Part shown: in pieces, positions 31,744 through 39,422 of the stretch
Layout: each line of letters begins with the position of its first letter
Position numbering within the stretch: position 1 is the first letter of the stretch
Virus record (IMG/VR): IMGVR_UViG_3300035204_001041
Span: 1-61,258 of that record
Length of the DNA: 61,258 bases
Source of the DNA: a virus
Reading direction: 5' to 3' (one strand)
The notes under the pieces: model-generated
Told to the model about the DNA's origin: nothing
Seen by the model: the letters and a program-made list of their open reading frames with translations, nothing else
The model's database searches: none
Translations under genes and position numbers: made by a program

Positions 31744-32614
31744 TTAATGTTCCTCGTTCTTTAGCTTTTGCAAGCTCACCTTCAGGAGAATCACACCCTA
31801 AAATCCCTTCACGGTAATAATGAACAACCGAGATTCTCTCCCAATCCACCTGTTTTTCACCAACAGTATCGTAAGGGGGTACGTTCCCATGCCAAACGCA
31901 AGGGTTGAAAACGATTACGTCGCCATGCCGCAGATCAACAGCGAACCTGTATTCTGGAATAACTAGCTCAAAGCCTTTGTATTCGCCCTTACGAAAGCAA
32001 AGCAGGCAGCCCATTCCATCTTTCAAATCACCGCCATCTTGATGGTAAGCAGAAGCAACAGAGTTGTTGATAGTGAGCGTTGTAAATGGAGTTTCTGGGA
32101 TGATCCATGCACTGTGGGCTTTTTCTACATACTCCATCTGCTTCTTGTATTTCGCAGATGAAACACTTTTGAAGACTTTGGCTACTTCCTGCAAACAAGG
32201 CTGTATTTGTTCCCATTTTTCGGGGTGGTGCTTCAAGAAAGCTGTCTGTCTACAGAAAGGGTGCCTTCCACCTTGTGCTTCAAAAAAGCCAGCTACACAG
32301 CTAGAAACATTGCTGGTTCTTGTTTGCTTGGAAAAGGTGCCATCTGGCAATAGCTGCGGAACCCTTGTTTCCCCAGCGTAAACACCCCTGTTGTCGCTCT
32401 TAAAACGCTTCATGTAATGGTAGACAGGGTAAGCCTGATCCATGATTTCATCAGGTATAGCGGCCCGCCGATAGCCGACTAAAAGAGTTCCGTCCGAACT
32501 AAAGACATCACATGATTCAGTTAGAATAAAAGAGTAATGCTCTTTAGGTGGGTGCTTGCCCTTCCAGGGCCGGATCTGTTCTTCCGGTATCTTTGAACGG
32601 ACAACAACCCTCAT
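31736..32614 (-). CDS. TET/JBP-family 2-oxoglutarate Fe(II) dioxygenase
   Basis: 292 residues. The catalytic core (about 165-270) shows FTTLTINNSVASAYHQDGGD with the HxD iron motif (HQD), a beta stretch LVIPEYRFAVDLRHGDVIVF, the distal iron His in CVWHGN, and the 2-oxoglutarate arginine in ERISVVHYYR. This order is that of the phage TET/JBP enzymes, which hydroxylate 5-methyl-pyrimidines in DNA. The N-terminal region (SSCVAGFFEAQ and following helix) also fits. All metal ligands are intact. Whether 5mC or thymine is the substrate cannot be read from sequence. It sits between two ParB-like genes, with GGAGTCTATTAA before the ATG. Confidence 0.85.
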   Translation of the reverse strand: MRVVVRSKIPEEQIRPWKGKHPPKEHYSFILTESCDVFSSDGTLLVGYRRAAIPDEIMDQAYPVYHYMKRFKSDNRGVYAGETRVPQLLPDGTFSKQTRTSNVSSCVAGFFEAQGGRHPFCRQTAFLKHHPEKWEQIQPCLQEVAKVFKSVSSAKYKKQMEYVEKAHSAWIIPETPFTTLTINNSVASAYHQDGGDLKDGMGCLLCFRKGEYKGFELVIPEYRFAVDLRHGDVIVFNPCVWHGNVPPYDTVGEKQVDWERISVVHYYREGILGCDSPEGELAKAKERGTLNG

Positions 32615-33273
32615 TTAATAGACTCCGCTGCCTGCTGTACAGTCAGGTAAACAGTGTCCGTGATGTTGTCAGTATCATGCACTTTAGAGAGCTTGTTTAC
32701 CCACATTTGAAAGATGGGGGCTGTTTGATCATCCAAGAAAAGCTGGACCATACGAACACTGCTGTTGGGCATATGCTCTGGGGTAGCTCCCTCTGGAATG
32801 CCTGGTGCAGCCTGACCAACATACTCTTCCGCTGGTGGCTCTAAGCTAAGTGCCTCAAAGTCTCCTGCAAACTGCGCCAAAAGCCCCTCAATCTCTTCAC
32901 CACTAAAGCCTAGGGAAGTAGGATCAAAGTCATCACTTACATGCGACAGCGCTTGAAGGTGGCTTGCAAGGGTCTGCTCGTCCCAACCTGCCAACTCACC
33001 CGTGCGGTTCAAAGAGATAGAAAGTTTGCGTGCTTGTTCGTCACTTACGTCTAGCAAGACAACATCAACCTTAGACTTTCCAAGGCTTTTCAGGACGCTC
33101 AGCCTTCCGTTTCCTCCAATGACGCGCATAGAGTTGTTTTGAACAACTAAAGGCTCAACCTGACCGTGTTCTTCAAGACTTGCCTTGATGGCAGCAAGGT
33201 TTTTCTCATCGTGAACGCGGGGGTTAGCGTCATCAGGAATCAGGCTATCAATATCTACACTTTGAAAGTTCAT
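32611..33273 (-). CDS. ParB/Srx-like protein (copy 2)
   Basis: 220 residues from the ATG at 33273 (GAGGTGTAT). IDSLIPDDANPRVHDEKNLA, LEEHGQVEPLVVQ, VIGGNGRLSVLKSLG and the C-terminal helical part follow the ParB-N pattern of copy 1, although the two are clearly diverged. It overlaps the TET start. Paired ParB-like genes around a TET gene suggest they act in the same pathway, perhaps as adaptors or nucleotide-using enzymes. Confidence 0.7.
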   Translation of the reverse strand: MNFQSVDIDSLIPDDANPRVHDEKNLAAIKASLEEHGQVEPLVVQNNSMRVIGGNGRLSVLKSLGKSKVDVVLLDVSDEQARKLSISLNRTGELAGWDEQTLASHLQALSHVSDDFDPTSLGFSGEEIEGLLAQFAGDFEALSLEPPAEEYVGQAAPGIPEGATPEHMPNSSVRMVQLFLDDQTAPIFQMWVNKLSKVHDTDNITDTVYLTVQQAAESIK

Positions 33274-33280
33274 ATACACC

Positions 33281-33556
33281 TCAAAAAAAAGAAGAGATCA
33301 AAGCGGCAGCACAACTGCCGACCAATGTACCGATAAGCGAACCAATCATAACTGCTTTGGTGGAAAGCTGGTTTCTTGACTGTTCGTATTCAGGGGGAGC
33401 TAGAACAAATGCCATTTCAGGCATTCCTGCACGCTCTACCACAAAGTGTGAAACCACCGTCCAGCCCTTTTCCATTAGGGCTGCGAGCGCGGGATCTTCT
33501 ACTGTCCGTTTTGGATCAGCCAGAGATATAAAATGAACCGTAAGCCTTTTGCTCAT
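33281..33556 (-). CDS. Hypothetical tail-anchored protein
   Basis: 91 residues. Soluble N-terminal part, then a C-terminal hydrophobic segment (VMIGSLIGTLVGSCAAALIS, about 69-88) ending almost at the terminus, as in tail-anchored membrane proteins. No family is recognised. The ATGA overlap with the upstream gene shows coupling. Confidence 0.55.
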   Translation of the reverse strand: MSKRLTVHFISLADPKRTVEDPALAALMEKGWTVVSHFVVERAGMPEMAFVLAPPEYEQSRNQLSTKAVMIGSLIGTLVGSCAAALISSFF

Positions 33557-33813
33557 TTTGCTCGCCTGGTTCTAATGATTCCTTTGTTGAAAACAGCGGA
33601 CCTTATTCTTCCCCCATAGTGGAAAAACCCTAGCCTCTCATTTGGGGCGCTTGCTTTGTGTCGCTTTTCCATTTTTTGGAATGCGGCTTTGTCAGCAGGA
33701 TTCATTTCTGACCAATGGGCTTCTTGCAACAAGGTGCCAGCCGTGATCTTCAGTGTTTTCTTCACCGAGCCACCCTCAAAAAACACCATGTCTTTTATTG
33801 CTTTATAAGCCAA
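33553..33813 (-). CDS. Hypothetical basic protein
   Basis: 86 residues with a TTG start behind AGGATGAACG. FFEGGSVKKTLKITAGTLL suggests a small beta barrel, and the C-terminus is basic. No family is recognised. It overlaps both neighbours in the modification operon. Confidence 0.55.
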   Translation of the reverse strand: MAYKAIKDMVFFEGGSVKKTLKITAGTLLQEAHWSEMNPADKAAFQKMEKRHKASAPNERLGFFHYGGRIRSAVFNKGIIRTRRAK

Positions 33814-34693
33814 CGTTCATCCTATTAGAAACCTGCACGATGGTTTTCTTGATTACATCTCCATTTAGCTCAAACGCAAAATCTTTCTCTCCATCAACCT
33901 TTTGGGCTTCAATCTGATTGCTTGCGTACATCATTCCAATGGATTCAATCAGATCGTGCCAGCTTGCAGGCCCCCCAATCTTCTCCATTTCTTCTTGATA
34001 AGTACCTAAAAGTTCATCGAAATGGAAGCCGGGTTGTGGCACCACTAAAATAGAAGAGGCAATCTTATATGGCTCTGTGACCTCTATACGGCCAAGCTCA
34101 ATAGTCTCAACCACCAAGGACTGTTCACCTTGCTCAACCACCAAGCCGCAGAAGCTTTGCTCTTCGTCAACTTCGATTAATGCAACTCTTCCGCATAGAT
34201 CGTTTTCAGGCTCTGGTGCTGGCTCTGGCTCGCTTGCGCCAAACAAGTGAAGCTGGTGTGTGTCTAGCGCCAAAGTGATGATTTCATCAAGCTTGTACAC
34301 AAGTGCAGAAGCTGAGTGGGGAAGCAAACCATGCAGGCGAAGCCTTACTACAAGTGCTGACTCCTGCCCATTTACGTTGACAACGCAATGCCTAATGTCA
34401 GCATGGCCAGAAGCAATCTTTTCCGGGGTAGGTGATCCCGCATCAGTAATACTCACATGCAGTAAATCGTAGCCACTACTTGACTTTACGGAACCTTTTG
34501 CGCCCTCCTGTCCAGCACGCCAAGACTGCAAAGCCCCCGGCACATATTGGTTAGCAATGACTGCGTCTGCTTCATCCGTCATATTGAAGGAAATATCAAT
34601 GTCCCAGGCGATCTCCCCGGTTCCATCGCGGCGTGGGGTAGCACGGCACAAACGGCCATCAGCTTTTGTGGGCATTTCTTTTAAGCACAACAT
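33803..34693 (-). CDS. Hypothetical protein, first gene of the modification operon
   Basis: 296 residues. Three regions: an N-terminal alpha/beta part with TRRDGTGEIAWDIDISF-like strands, an acidic Pro-rich linker (EPEPAPEPEND, about 154-164), and a C-terminal beta-rich part. No family is recognised. Start at 34693 with AGGAGAAAGCCA. A terminator-like hairpin (34727-34749) lies just upstream, so the operon probably starts transcription here or is read through. Confidence 0.55.
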   Translation of the reverse strand: MLCLKEMPTKADGRLCRATPRRDGTGEIAWDIDISFNMTDEADAVIANQYVPGALQSWRAGQEGAKGSVKSSSGYDLLHVSITDAGSPTPEKIASGHADIRHCVVNVNGQESALVVRLRLHGLLPHSASALVYKLDEIITLALDTHQLHLFGASEPEPAPEPENDLCGRVALIEVDEEQSFCGLVVEQGEQSLVVETIELGRIEVTEPYKIASSILVVPQPGFHFDELLGTYQEEMEKIGGPASWHDLIESIGMMYASNQIEAQKVDGEKDFAFELNGDVIKKTIVQVSNRMNVGL

Positions 34694-34726
34694 TGGCTTT
34701 CTCCTGCTTTGTTTTAGGCTTTAGAA

Positions 34727-34749
34727 CTAAAAAACGCACCCATCGCGTT
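34727..34749 (-). terminator. Putative intrinsic terminator
   Basis: On the minus strand AACGC-GATGGGT-GCGTT followed by TTTTAG. A short 5-bp stem but a good T tract, between the lysis/fiber genes and the modification operon. Confidence 0.55.
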
Positions 34750-34766
34750 TAGTTATTATGAATAAA

Positions 34767-34919
34767 TCAGTCGGCCTGTTGTTTACCTAACTGAAAAGCC
34801 TCGTACATATAGAGGATAAGACCTAAGCTTAGATAAGGCCTAAGCTTACCGCCCTTCTTTACCGCATATCTAGCCTCTAAAAGCCAGCCAACAAACACTG
34901 GGTCATCTTGCCACTTCAT
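34767..34919 (-). CDS. 50-residue hypothetical protein
   Basis: A 51-codon frame starting MKWQDDPVFVGWLLEARYAV and ending FQLGKQQAD. The ATG overlaps the upstream stop as ATGA, which supports coupling. One amphipathic or weakly hydrophobic helix is visible (LSLGLILYMY). Function unknown. Confidence 0.55.
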   Translation of the reverse strand: MKWQDDPVFVGWLLEARYAVKKGGKLRPYLSLGLILYMYEAFQLGKQQAD

Positions 34920-35212
34920 TGGGAGTTGCACTTGCTGAGAAGATCAGTGAGCAAAGTGAAGTTGGAAACCATATTCTCGTGCGCTGCCTTTAGATCCCTG
35001 ATTTCCCGTTTAGCTTTTTTTAGCTCATCAGCATCATCAGGGCATGTTGGTTGCACAACCTCGGCTGGTTCTGGCTTGTGAGAACTGTGGGTAAGTTCAA
35101 GCCCGCCCACACCCAGGGCACCGCCTCCCGCAACATAGATAAGAATCCAGGCCCAAGGCGGCATTTGGGAAGGAAGCATTTGGGACACTGGGCTTTTATC
35201 CCCGTCACCCAT
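34916..35212 (-). CDS. Membrane protein with coiled coil, spanin-like
   Basis: 98 residues. One N-terminal transmembrane helix (WAWILIYVAGGGALGVGGLE, about 21-40), a short Pro-rich stretch, then a heptad-rich helix (ADELKKAKREIRDLKAAHEN). This single-pass plus coiled-coil layout is that of an inner-membrane spanin, but no spanin family is recognised by sequence. Confidence 0.55.
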   Translation of the reverse strand: MGDGDKSPVSQMLPSQMPPWAWILIYVAGGGALGVGGLELTHSSHKPEPAEVVQPTCPDDADELKKAKREIRDLKAAHENMVSNFTLLTDLLSKCNSQ

Positions 35213-35220
35213 TTTTACTA

Positions 35221-36504
35221 TCAGGTACCTTCTTCATCAATGACTCCCCAGGCATTTGTACCATTAGAAATCAGCCAGACTTTCCCGGCTGCGCTGGAGA
35301 TAGTTTTAGAAGTAGCCCCCCCAATAGTATCGCTACCAGCACGGTTGATTACACAAGTCCTACTAGCACCAGAGTTGATAGTTCCACTAAAATCTTGGAT
35401 GTAAAGCAAGAACCCAGGCCCAGCAGATGCGGCTGTTGGGAGGTTTAGGTTTACCGTGTTGGAGGAACAATCTGTATCGATCCAAGTATTGGCTGTGGTA
35501 AGGCTGGTGGGTCCAGCAGCAGCGATTGACGTGAATGCTTGGCGAATGCCTTGTGAATGAATGGATAACCCAGCAAGGCTAATGTTTTTAGAAGCTGCCG
35601 CAACAGAGACATTTCCAGAGCCGTCAGACGCAATCATCGAGTTTGTTGCAGCGTCAGCAAGAGTGTTGCCGCCAAGCTGCAAGTCTCCATCAATGCTAAG
35701 GTTTCCAGCACTGGTAAGAGTCATAACCTCAGCTTGAGTACCGTCTTCTGCAAGTTCAAACCGCATTTGCGCGTCGTGAGTGGCGTTGTCGGTCGTCCAC
35801 GACTGTTCTTTTACGATTTGGATTTTACCCGCTGGAAGATTCTGATCGTCGTCTGTATCGTTCAGATTGAACTGAATACCGACCATGGCTCCGGTGCCTG
35901 CTGTGTCATCGTTGTTTGTAAGCGTGATTCCAGTAAAATCGCCATTCACCACTTTAGCAGCCGTAATGGCATCGCCAGTACCTAATGTCCCGCTAACGCT
36001 GACGTTAGTAGGCAATCCGACAGTTACGGTAGTTCCAGAAACACTGGTATCAACTTCATTTGAAGTACCAGAAAAAGTGAGTGTCCCACTAGTGGTGATA
36101 GCGGTACCGGAACCGCTATCTGCCGCTGGGGTTACGCTCGTTACTGTACCGTTGTTGTCGGCAGCAATGGTAACTGTCGTGCCACTCACAGAAGTGGTGA
36201 TTCCTGTTCCACCAGTAGTTGTAAGCGTGCCGCTTGTAGTAATGGCACTACCGGATCCGCTATCAGCAGCGGGTGTGATGCTTGTGACTGTCCCAGACCC
36301 ACCACTCGCAGCGTCTGGGTCAGCGATCTTTACCCAAGAAGACCCGCCCCACTGATAGATGGCTGCTTTGCCGTCTCCATCGTCAAGTACCTCTCGAATG
36401 TCGCCCTGCTCGTTCCCACTTGTTGGCAGGTTACCAGGGGCAGCTACAGGCTCTTTCCATTGAGAAGAAGCTAAGGGCTTTGGTGGTGTTGTCCTGTTTG
36501 CCAT
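35221..36504 (-). CDS. Fiber-like virion protein
   Basis: 427 residues. N-terminal Gly/Ser/Thr-rich repeats (TVTSVTPAADSGSGTAITTS appears twice in near-identical form), then MTLTSAGNLSIDGDLQLGGN, a motif common in phage short fibers and collagen-like virion proteins, and a C-terminal beta region. Expected to be a trimeric host-binding fiber. The AGGGGGCAAC Shine-Dalgarno is strong. Confidence 0.65.
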   Translation of the reverse strand: MANRTTPPKPLASSQWKEPVAAPGNLPTSGNEQGDIREVLDDGDGKAAIYQWGGSSWVKIADPDAASGGSGTVTSITPAADSGSGSAITTSGTLTTTGGTGITTSVSGTTVTIAADNNGTVTSVTPAADSGSGTAITTSGTLTFSGTSNEVDTSVSGTTVTVGLPTNVSVSGTLGTGDAITAAKVVNGDFTGITLTNNDDTAGTGAMVGIQFNLNDTDDDQNLPAGKIQIVKEQSWTTDNATHDAQMRFELAEDGTQAEVMTLTSAGNLSIDGDLQLGGNTLADAATNSMIASDGSGNVSVAAASKNISLAGLSIHSQGIRQAFTSIAAAGPTSLTTANTWIDTDCSSNTVNLNLPTAASAGPGFLLYIQDFSGTINSGASRTCVINRAGSDTIGGATSKTISSAAGKVWLISNGTNAWGVIDEEGT

Positions 36505-36512
36505 GTTGCCCC

Positions 36513-36920
36513 CTAATCTACAGCTTCAACATCAAGGCTGATGGCAATAGTGTGGTCTGCTGTTGAATCGTCTACTTTGACAGCTACGATAAGTTTCCCT
36601 AATGGCCCTGTCATTTCAGAACCAGAGGCGGTAACTGCATAAAAAAGCGGGCCAACCGACAAGTCATCATCAAGTGGTTCTGACTGCAAAGGGTAAGCAG
36701 CAACTACTGCATTTCCAGTACCACCAGAACTTTCTCTGATTTCCAAAGCAACTTGGTTGATGCTTGTACCTGCCGTGACGTCAGCGCGAATGCGCCTAAT
36801 CAGGCCCTTTTGTGGAACAGTGACCTCCACTTCTTGGAAGCTATCCGCTACACTTGTTCCAGTTCCAGTTGCATGTCTAATAGATAGGCGAGAGCCGCCA
36901 GCAGGACGTGGGTTCCCCAT
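36513..36920 (-). CDS. Virion protein, likely beta-rich
   Basis: 135 residues starting MGNPRPAGGSRL at 36920 (GGAGGTACAA; a TTG twelve nt upstream is less likely). The composition (Thr, Ser, Val, few Lys) and SLDVEAVD-like strands suggest a beta-sandwich decoration or fiber-associated protein. No family is recognised. Confidence 0.55.
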   Translation of the reverse strand: MGNPRPAGGSRLSIRHATGTGTSVADSFQEVEVTVPQKGLIRRIRADVTAGTSINQVALEIRESSGGTGNAVVAAYPLQSEPLDDDLSVGPLFYAVTASGSEMTGPLGKLIVAVKVDDSTADHTIAISLDVEAVD

Positions 36921-36974
36921 TTGTACCTCCAAGATATTCGAATCATATCAGCGACTAAGCTTTGAGGCGAGTAC

Positions 36975-37385
36975 CTATTCTTGTTGTGTTTGGTAAAGCT
37001 GGTAGGCGACTAATCCAATCAGCACACCAACAGCAGCGCCTTCAGCCCTGCCCAGCCACCTGTTCACTACTGGTTGCTCCATGAATGGAGTAGGCGTATT
37101 GATGATTTCTTGAAGCTTCTGGTTGTCCTCTTGTAGCTGATCAAGCTCTACAGTACAGACTGTGTGCAACTGGTTCGCGTAGATTTTGTAGTTCATCAAA
37201 TCAGCGCCATCAGAGGTCGGGAAGCAGATCGCCCCACAGTTAGCAATGTTTTCCTCTGAAAACCCAGAAGGCAAAGAAACACCTGCTTGTGCGGGATACG
37301 CTTTGGCGCATTGGTTTATCACTGGATTATGTGGGGCCGGAAGATCGGGGATTTCGGCAAGTAGTGAAAACAGTACAAAGATCAT
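36975..37385 (-). CDS. Lysis-cassette membrane protein
   Basis: 136 residues. N-terminal hydrophobic stretch MIFVLFSLLA that could be a signal peptide, a Cys-containing middle, a coiled-coil-like ELDQLQEDNQKLQEI, and a C-terminal transmembrane segment (GAAVGVLIGLVAYQLY). Candidate spanin or accessory lysis protein. Start overlaps the preceding stop (ATGA). Confidence 0.5.
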   Translation of the reverse strand: MIFVLFSLLAEIPDLPAPHNPVINQCAKAYPAQAGVSLPSGFSEENIANCGAICFPTSDGADLMNYKIYANQLHTVCTVELDQLQEDNQKLQEIINTPTPFMEQPVVNRWLGRAEGAAVGVLIGLVAYQLYQTQQE

Positions 37386-37651
37386 GGCTTTTTCTCAGTA
37401 TTCCAGAGCGCCGCTAAGGCTTCTTCTGGAGAGTCTTCTTCAACTGCTTCCACAACAGCCTTTGTGGCTACCTCTGCTTTTATGTTTGCTTCTGCCTTCT
37501 GATTAGCCGCATGTTGCTCAGCAGCCCGATCTGTTGGTAGCGCCGCCTTTTTAGCTTTACCCCCAGAAAAATAGGCGCTGACGGCCTTTAGGAGAGCCAT
37601 CAAGCCCCCAGCCGCCAGCGCCCCAATGGCTAGTAGTGCGCCATCACGCAT
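37382..37651 (-). CDS. Small membrane protein of the lysis region
   Basis: 89 residues from the ATG at 37651. One transmembrane helix (LLAIGALAAGGLMALLKAV) followed by an Ala/Lys-rich helix. The longer frame upstream would overlap the lipoprotein gene and is not preferred. Function unknown. Confidence 0.5.
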   Translation of the reverse strand: MRDGALLAIGALAAGGLMALLKAVSAYFSGGKAKKAALPTDRAAEQHAANQKAEANIKAEVATKAVVEAVEEDSPEEALAALWNTEKKP

Positions 37652-37652
37652 C

Positions 37653-37862
37653 TTACTCAGCCTTCTCTTCCGGCTCCTCCGGTTTTTCTTCTGGAGCCTC
37701 TTCCACAACGGCTTGTTCAGCCGGTGCTGCGGGTGCTACCACCTCTTCAGCCTCTTCTTCTACGCACTCTTCGCAACACGAAGTAAGCAACATAGAAGAA
37801 GCCATAATGAAGAGGATTGCGATCCAAATCAGTTTTGAGTGAATCTCATTAATTCTCTGCAT
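37653..37862 (-). CDS. Small lipoprotein, possible outer-membrane spanin
   Basis: 69 residues. A hydrophobic signal (LIWIAILFIMASSMLLTSCC) ends in an LTSC lipobox. The mature part is Glu/Pro/Ala rich (EEKPEEPEEK). Phage outer-membrane spanins are short Pro-rich lipoproteins, so this is a candidate; the separate inner-membrane partner could be one of its neighbours. The ATG at 37862 has GGGGAGATGAC. Confidence 0.5.
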   Translation of the reverse strand: MQRINEIHSKLIWIAILFIMASSMLLTSCCEECVEEEAEEVVAPAAPAEQAVVEEAPEEKPEEPEEKAE

Positions 37863-37897
37863 GTCATCTCCCCGGTTCAAAAAACCATTCAAGCAGA

Positions 37898-38104
37898 TTA
37901 GGCTTCTGGTGCCGGTGGTGGAGCACCTTCAAGGGCCTTACCGTCAACGTAGCCTTGGCCAAACAAGTAAGCTGCGACGACACCAGCACTAAGCTGGAGC
38001 GCCTCGCCAAGCTGTACTTCTTCGCTGAAGAACTGTGCTGCGACAGGCATTAGGGCACCCAACAGGGCAAACCAGAATTTTCGACTTTTCAATTTTTCGG
38101 GCAT
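37898..38104 (-). CDS. Holin-like protein
   Basis: 68 residues. Two hydrophobic segments (FWFALLGALMPVAAQFF and LQLSAGVVAAYLFGQGYVDG) with short charged ends, a layout and SRKFW start seen in phage holins of the two-transmembrane type. It would permeabilise the inner membrane for endolysin release. Immediately downstream of the endolysin. ATG at 38104 after GGAGAAAAAG. Confidence 0.65.
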   Translation of the reverse strand: MPEKLKSRKFWFALLGALMPVAAQFFSEEVQLGEALQLSAGVVAAYLFGQGYVDGKALEGAPPPAPEA

Positions 38105-38112
38105 CTTTTTCT

Positions 38113-38132
38113 CCAAAAGCCACTACTGGCTT
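38113..38132 (-). terminator. Weak hairpin between endolysin and holin
   Basis: AAGCCA-GTAG-TGGCTT followed by TTTGG on the minus strand. The T tract is short; it may only attenuate. Confidence 0.35.
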
Positions 38133-38154
38133 AGAAGTTATAGGACAATTCCGG

Positions 38155-38952
38155 CTAAAGATCACCCTCTGTGATGAGCGTGTAAGTAAATACTTCGGCT
38201 TTAGACGCCTTCCAAATACTTACAGCTTCCTTCCAGTCAGCCAGCCGTGCAAACACTTGGCAACCGGCTGACCACTTGTCCACACGGGTAGAGTTCTCTC
38301 CAGCATGGTGTAGGTTTACACCGTACCAGCCCTCTACGCCTTCATCGTGGCCCCAGTCTAGAATGTTGTCCCTATTCCCGTCACGCCAAACCCGGATAGG
38401 TGCTGCACGTTGGCACAAAGTTTCATACTTTCCGCGATGCATGTCCCATTTGTAAGCACGGTATTGGCCGGGAACCAAGATAGCAGTGCCAGCAGCACGC
38501 CCATAAACTTCTGGGTGCTCAAGGCAGTAAGCCCCTGGGTCCGTTGTGCAACGGTATTTGTGGTGTTGCCAAAGGTTGTTCTTGACCCAAATCAAATGCA
38601 TCTCATCATCAAAGCTATTTGAAATTGGGTTTTTAGAGCGCACGCCAATCGTGTTGATTTGGCCATCGGTGTAAACCTCATAGCCTTTCTTTTTTAGCAC
38701 TTCGATAATGGCTGGGGGATCGTCACTAACTTCTGGTTGTTTAGGGGGATCTGCATCTCTCAAAGCAGACAATGTGTTTGGGCCTACGATCCCATCTACA
38801 CCAAGCCCTTTGCTCTTCTGGAAACGCTTTACAGACTTTTCCGTACCACTACCAAAGATGCCATCGACACCCACTTGCCCAAAGCCTCTATCATTCAATA
38901 GCGCTTGAACCTCTTTTACATTCTCACCACGATTACCGTATTTGATCAGCAT
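38155..38952 (-). CDS. Endolysin: peptidoglycan-binding plus L,D-transpeptidase-like domain
   Basis: 265 residues. An N-terminal PG_binding_1 domain (VKEVQALLNDRGFGQVGVDG and following, about 12-64, with FGSGTEKSVKRFQKSKGL and GPNTLSALR). The C-terminal part ends with VNLHHAGENSTRVDKWSAGC (about 220-239), whose H-x-n-SxGC spacing resembles the YkuD/L,D-transpeptidase catalytic motif. The C-terminal domain cleaves or edits peptidoglycan; the exact bond is not predictable here. Start overlaps the small upstream gene. Confidence 0.7.
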   Translation of the reverse strand: MLIKYGNRGENVKEVQALLNDRGFGQVGVDGIFGSGTEKSVKRFQKSKGLGVDGIVGPNTLSALRDADPPKQPEVSDDPPAIIEVLKKKGYEVYTDGQINTIGVRSKNPISNSFDDEMHLIWVKNNLWQHHKYRCTTDPGAYCLEHPEVYGRAAGTAILVPGQYRAYKWDMHRGKYETLCQRAAPIRVWRDGNRDNILDWGHDEGVEGWYGVNLHHAGENSTRVDKWSAGCQVFARLADWKEAVSIWKASKAEVFTYTLITEGDL

Positions 38953-39112
38953 TGATAGTGTCTTCTTCAGTTTTTACTTTTACGCCGTTGGCGTGGCGGT
39001 GGCCATTCTTTCTCTTCTTTTCCAGGCCGGTAAGTTCTACCTGTGCGGCTTTTAATTCACACGTTGCTGCGTCTAAGAGAGCCAGTACCTTTAGGCAGTC
39101 ATCACGTCGCAT
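38933..39112 (-). CDS. 59-residue hypothetical protein
   Basis: Starts MRRDDCLKVLALLDAATCEL and ends EEDTINADQIR, helical N-terminus then basic middle. It overlaps the endolysin start by 20 nt and the upstream gene's end by 11 nt. Compact overlaps support a real gene; the ribosome-binding site is weak. No function is known. Confidence 0.5.
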   Translation of the reverse strand: MRRDDCLKVLALLDAATCELKAAQVELTGLEKKRKNGHRHANGVKVKTEEDTINADQIR

Positions 39113-39422
39113 CCTGTTTACCTATTTCTCTGATTTCCTCTGCAAGCGTTGTAAGTATTGACTCGACTGCTTGGAGTTTTTCTTCGATTCGTATAAGGGC
39201 ATTTTCATCGGCTCGCTGTAAAACCTCTACTTTCGTAAGCCTTTCTAAAACATTAGCTCCGTCTACTCTATCACGGAATGATCTCAAAGAGTCTATTTGA
39301 TCGCGAGAGTCCTTTAGCCACGATTTAGCCTCCGTTTTATTCCGCGCTGCTATCTTGTCTGCGGCGACGTACATACTTACGAGAAGCGCCGCCCCAGCTA
39401 GTATCAGATCCATTTGTTCCAT
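39102..39422 (-). CDS. Membrane protein with long coiled coil
   Basis: 106 residues. N-terminal transmembrane helix (LILAGAALLVSMYVA), then a long coiled coil (RLTKVEVLQRADENALIRIE). Resembles inner-membrane spanin or XhlA-like lysis proteins in architecture. It overlaps the upstream gene by 86 nt in a different frame, as nested spanin genes do. Confidence 0.5.
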   Translation of the reverse strand: MEQMDLILAGAALLVSMYVAADKIAARNKTEAKSWLKDSRDQIDSLRSFRDRVDGANVLERLTKVEVLQRADENALIRIEEKLQAVESILTTLAEEIREIGKQDAT

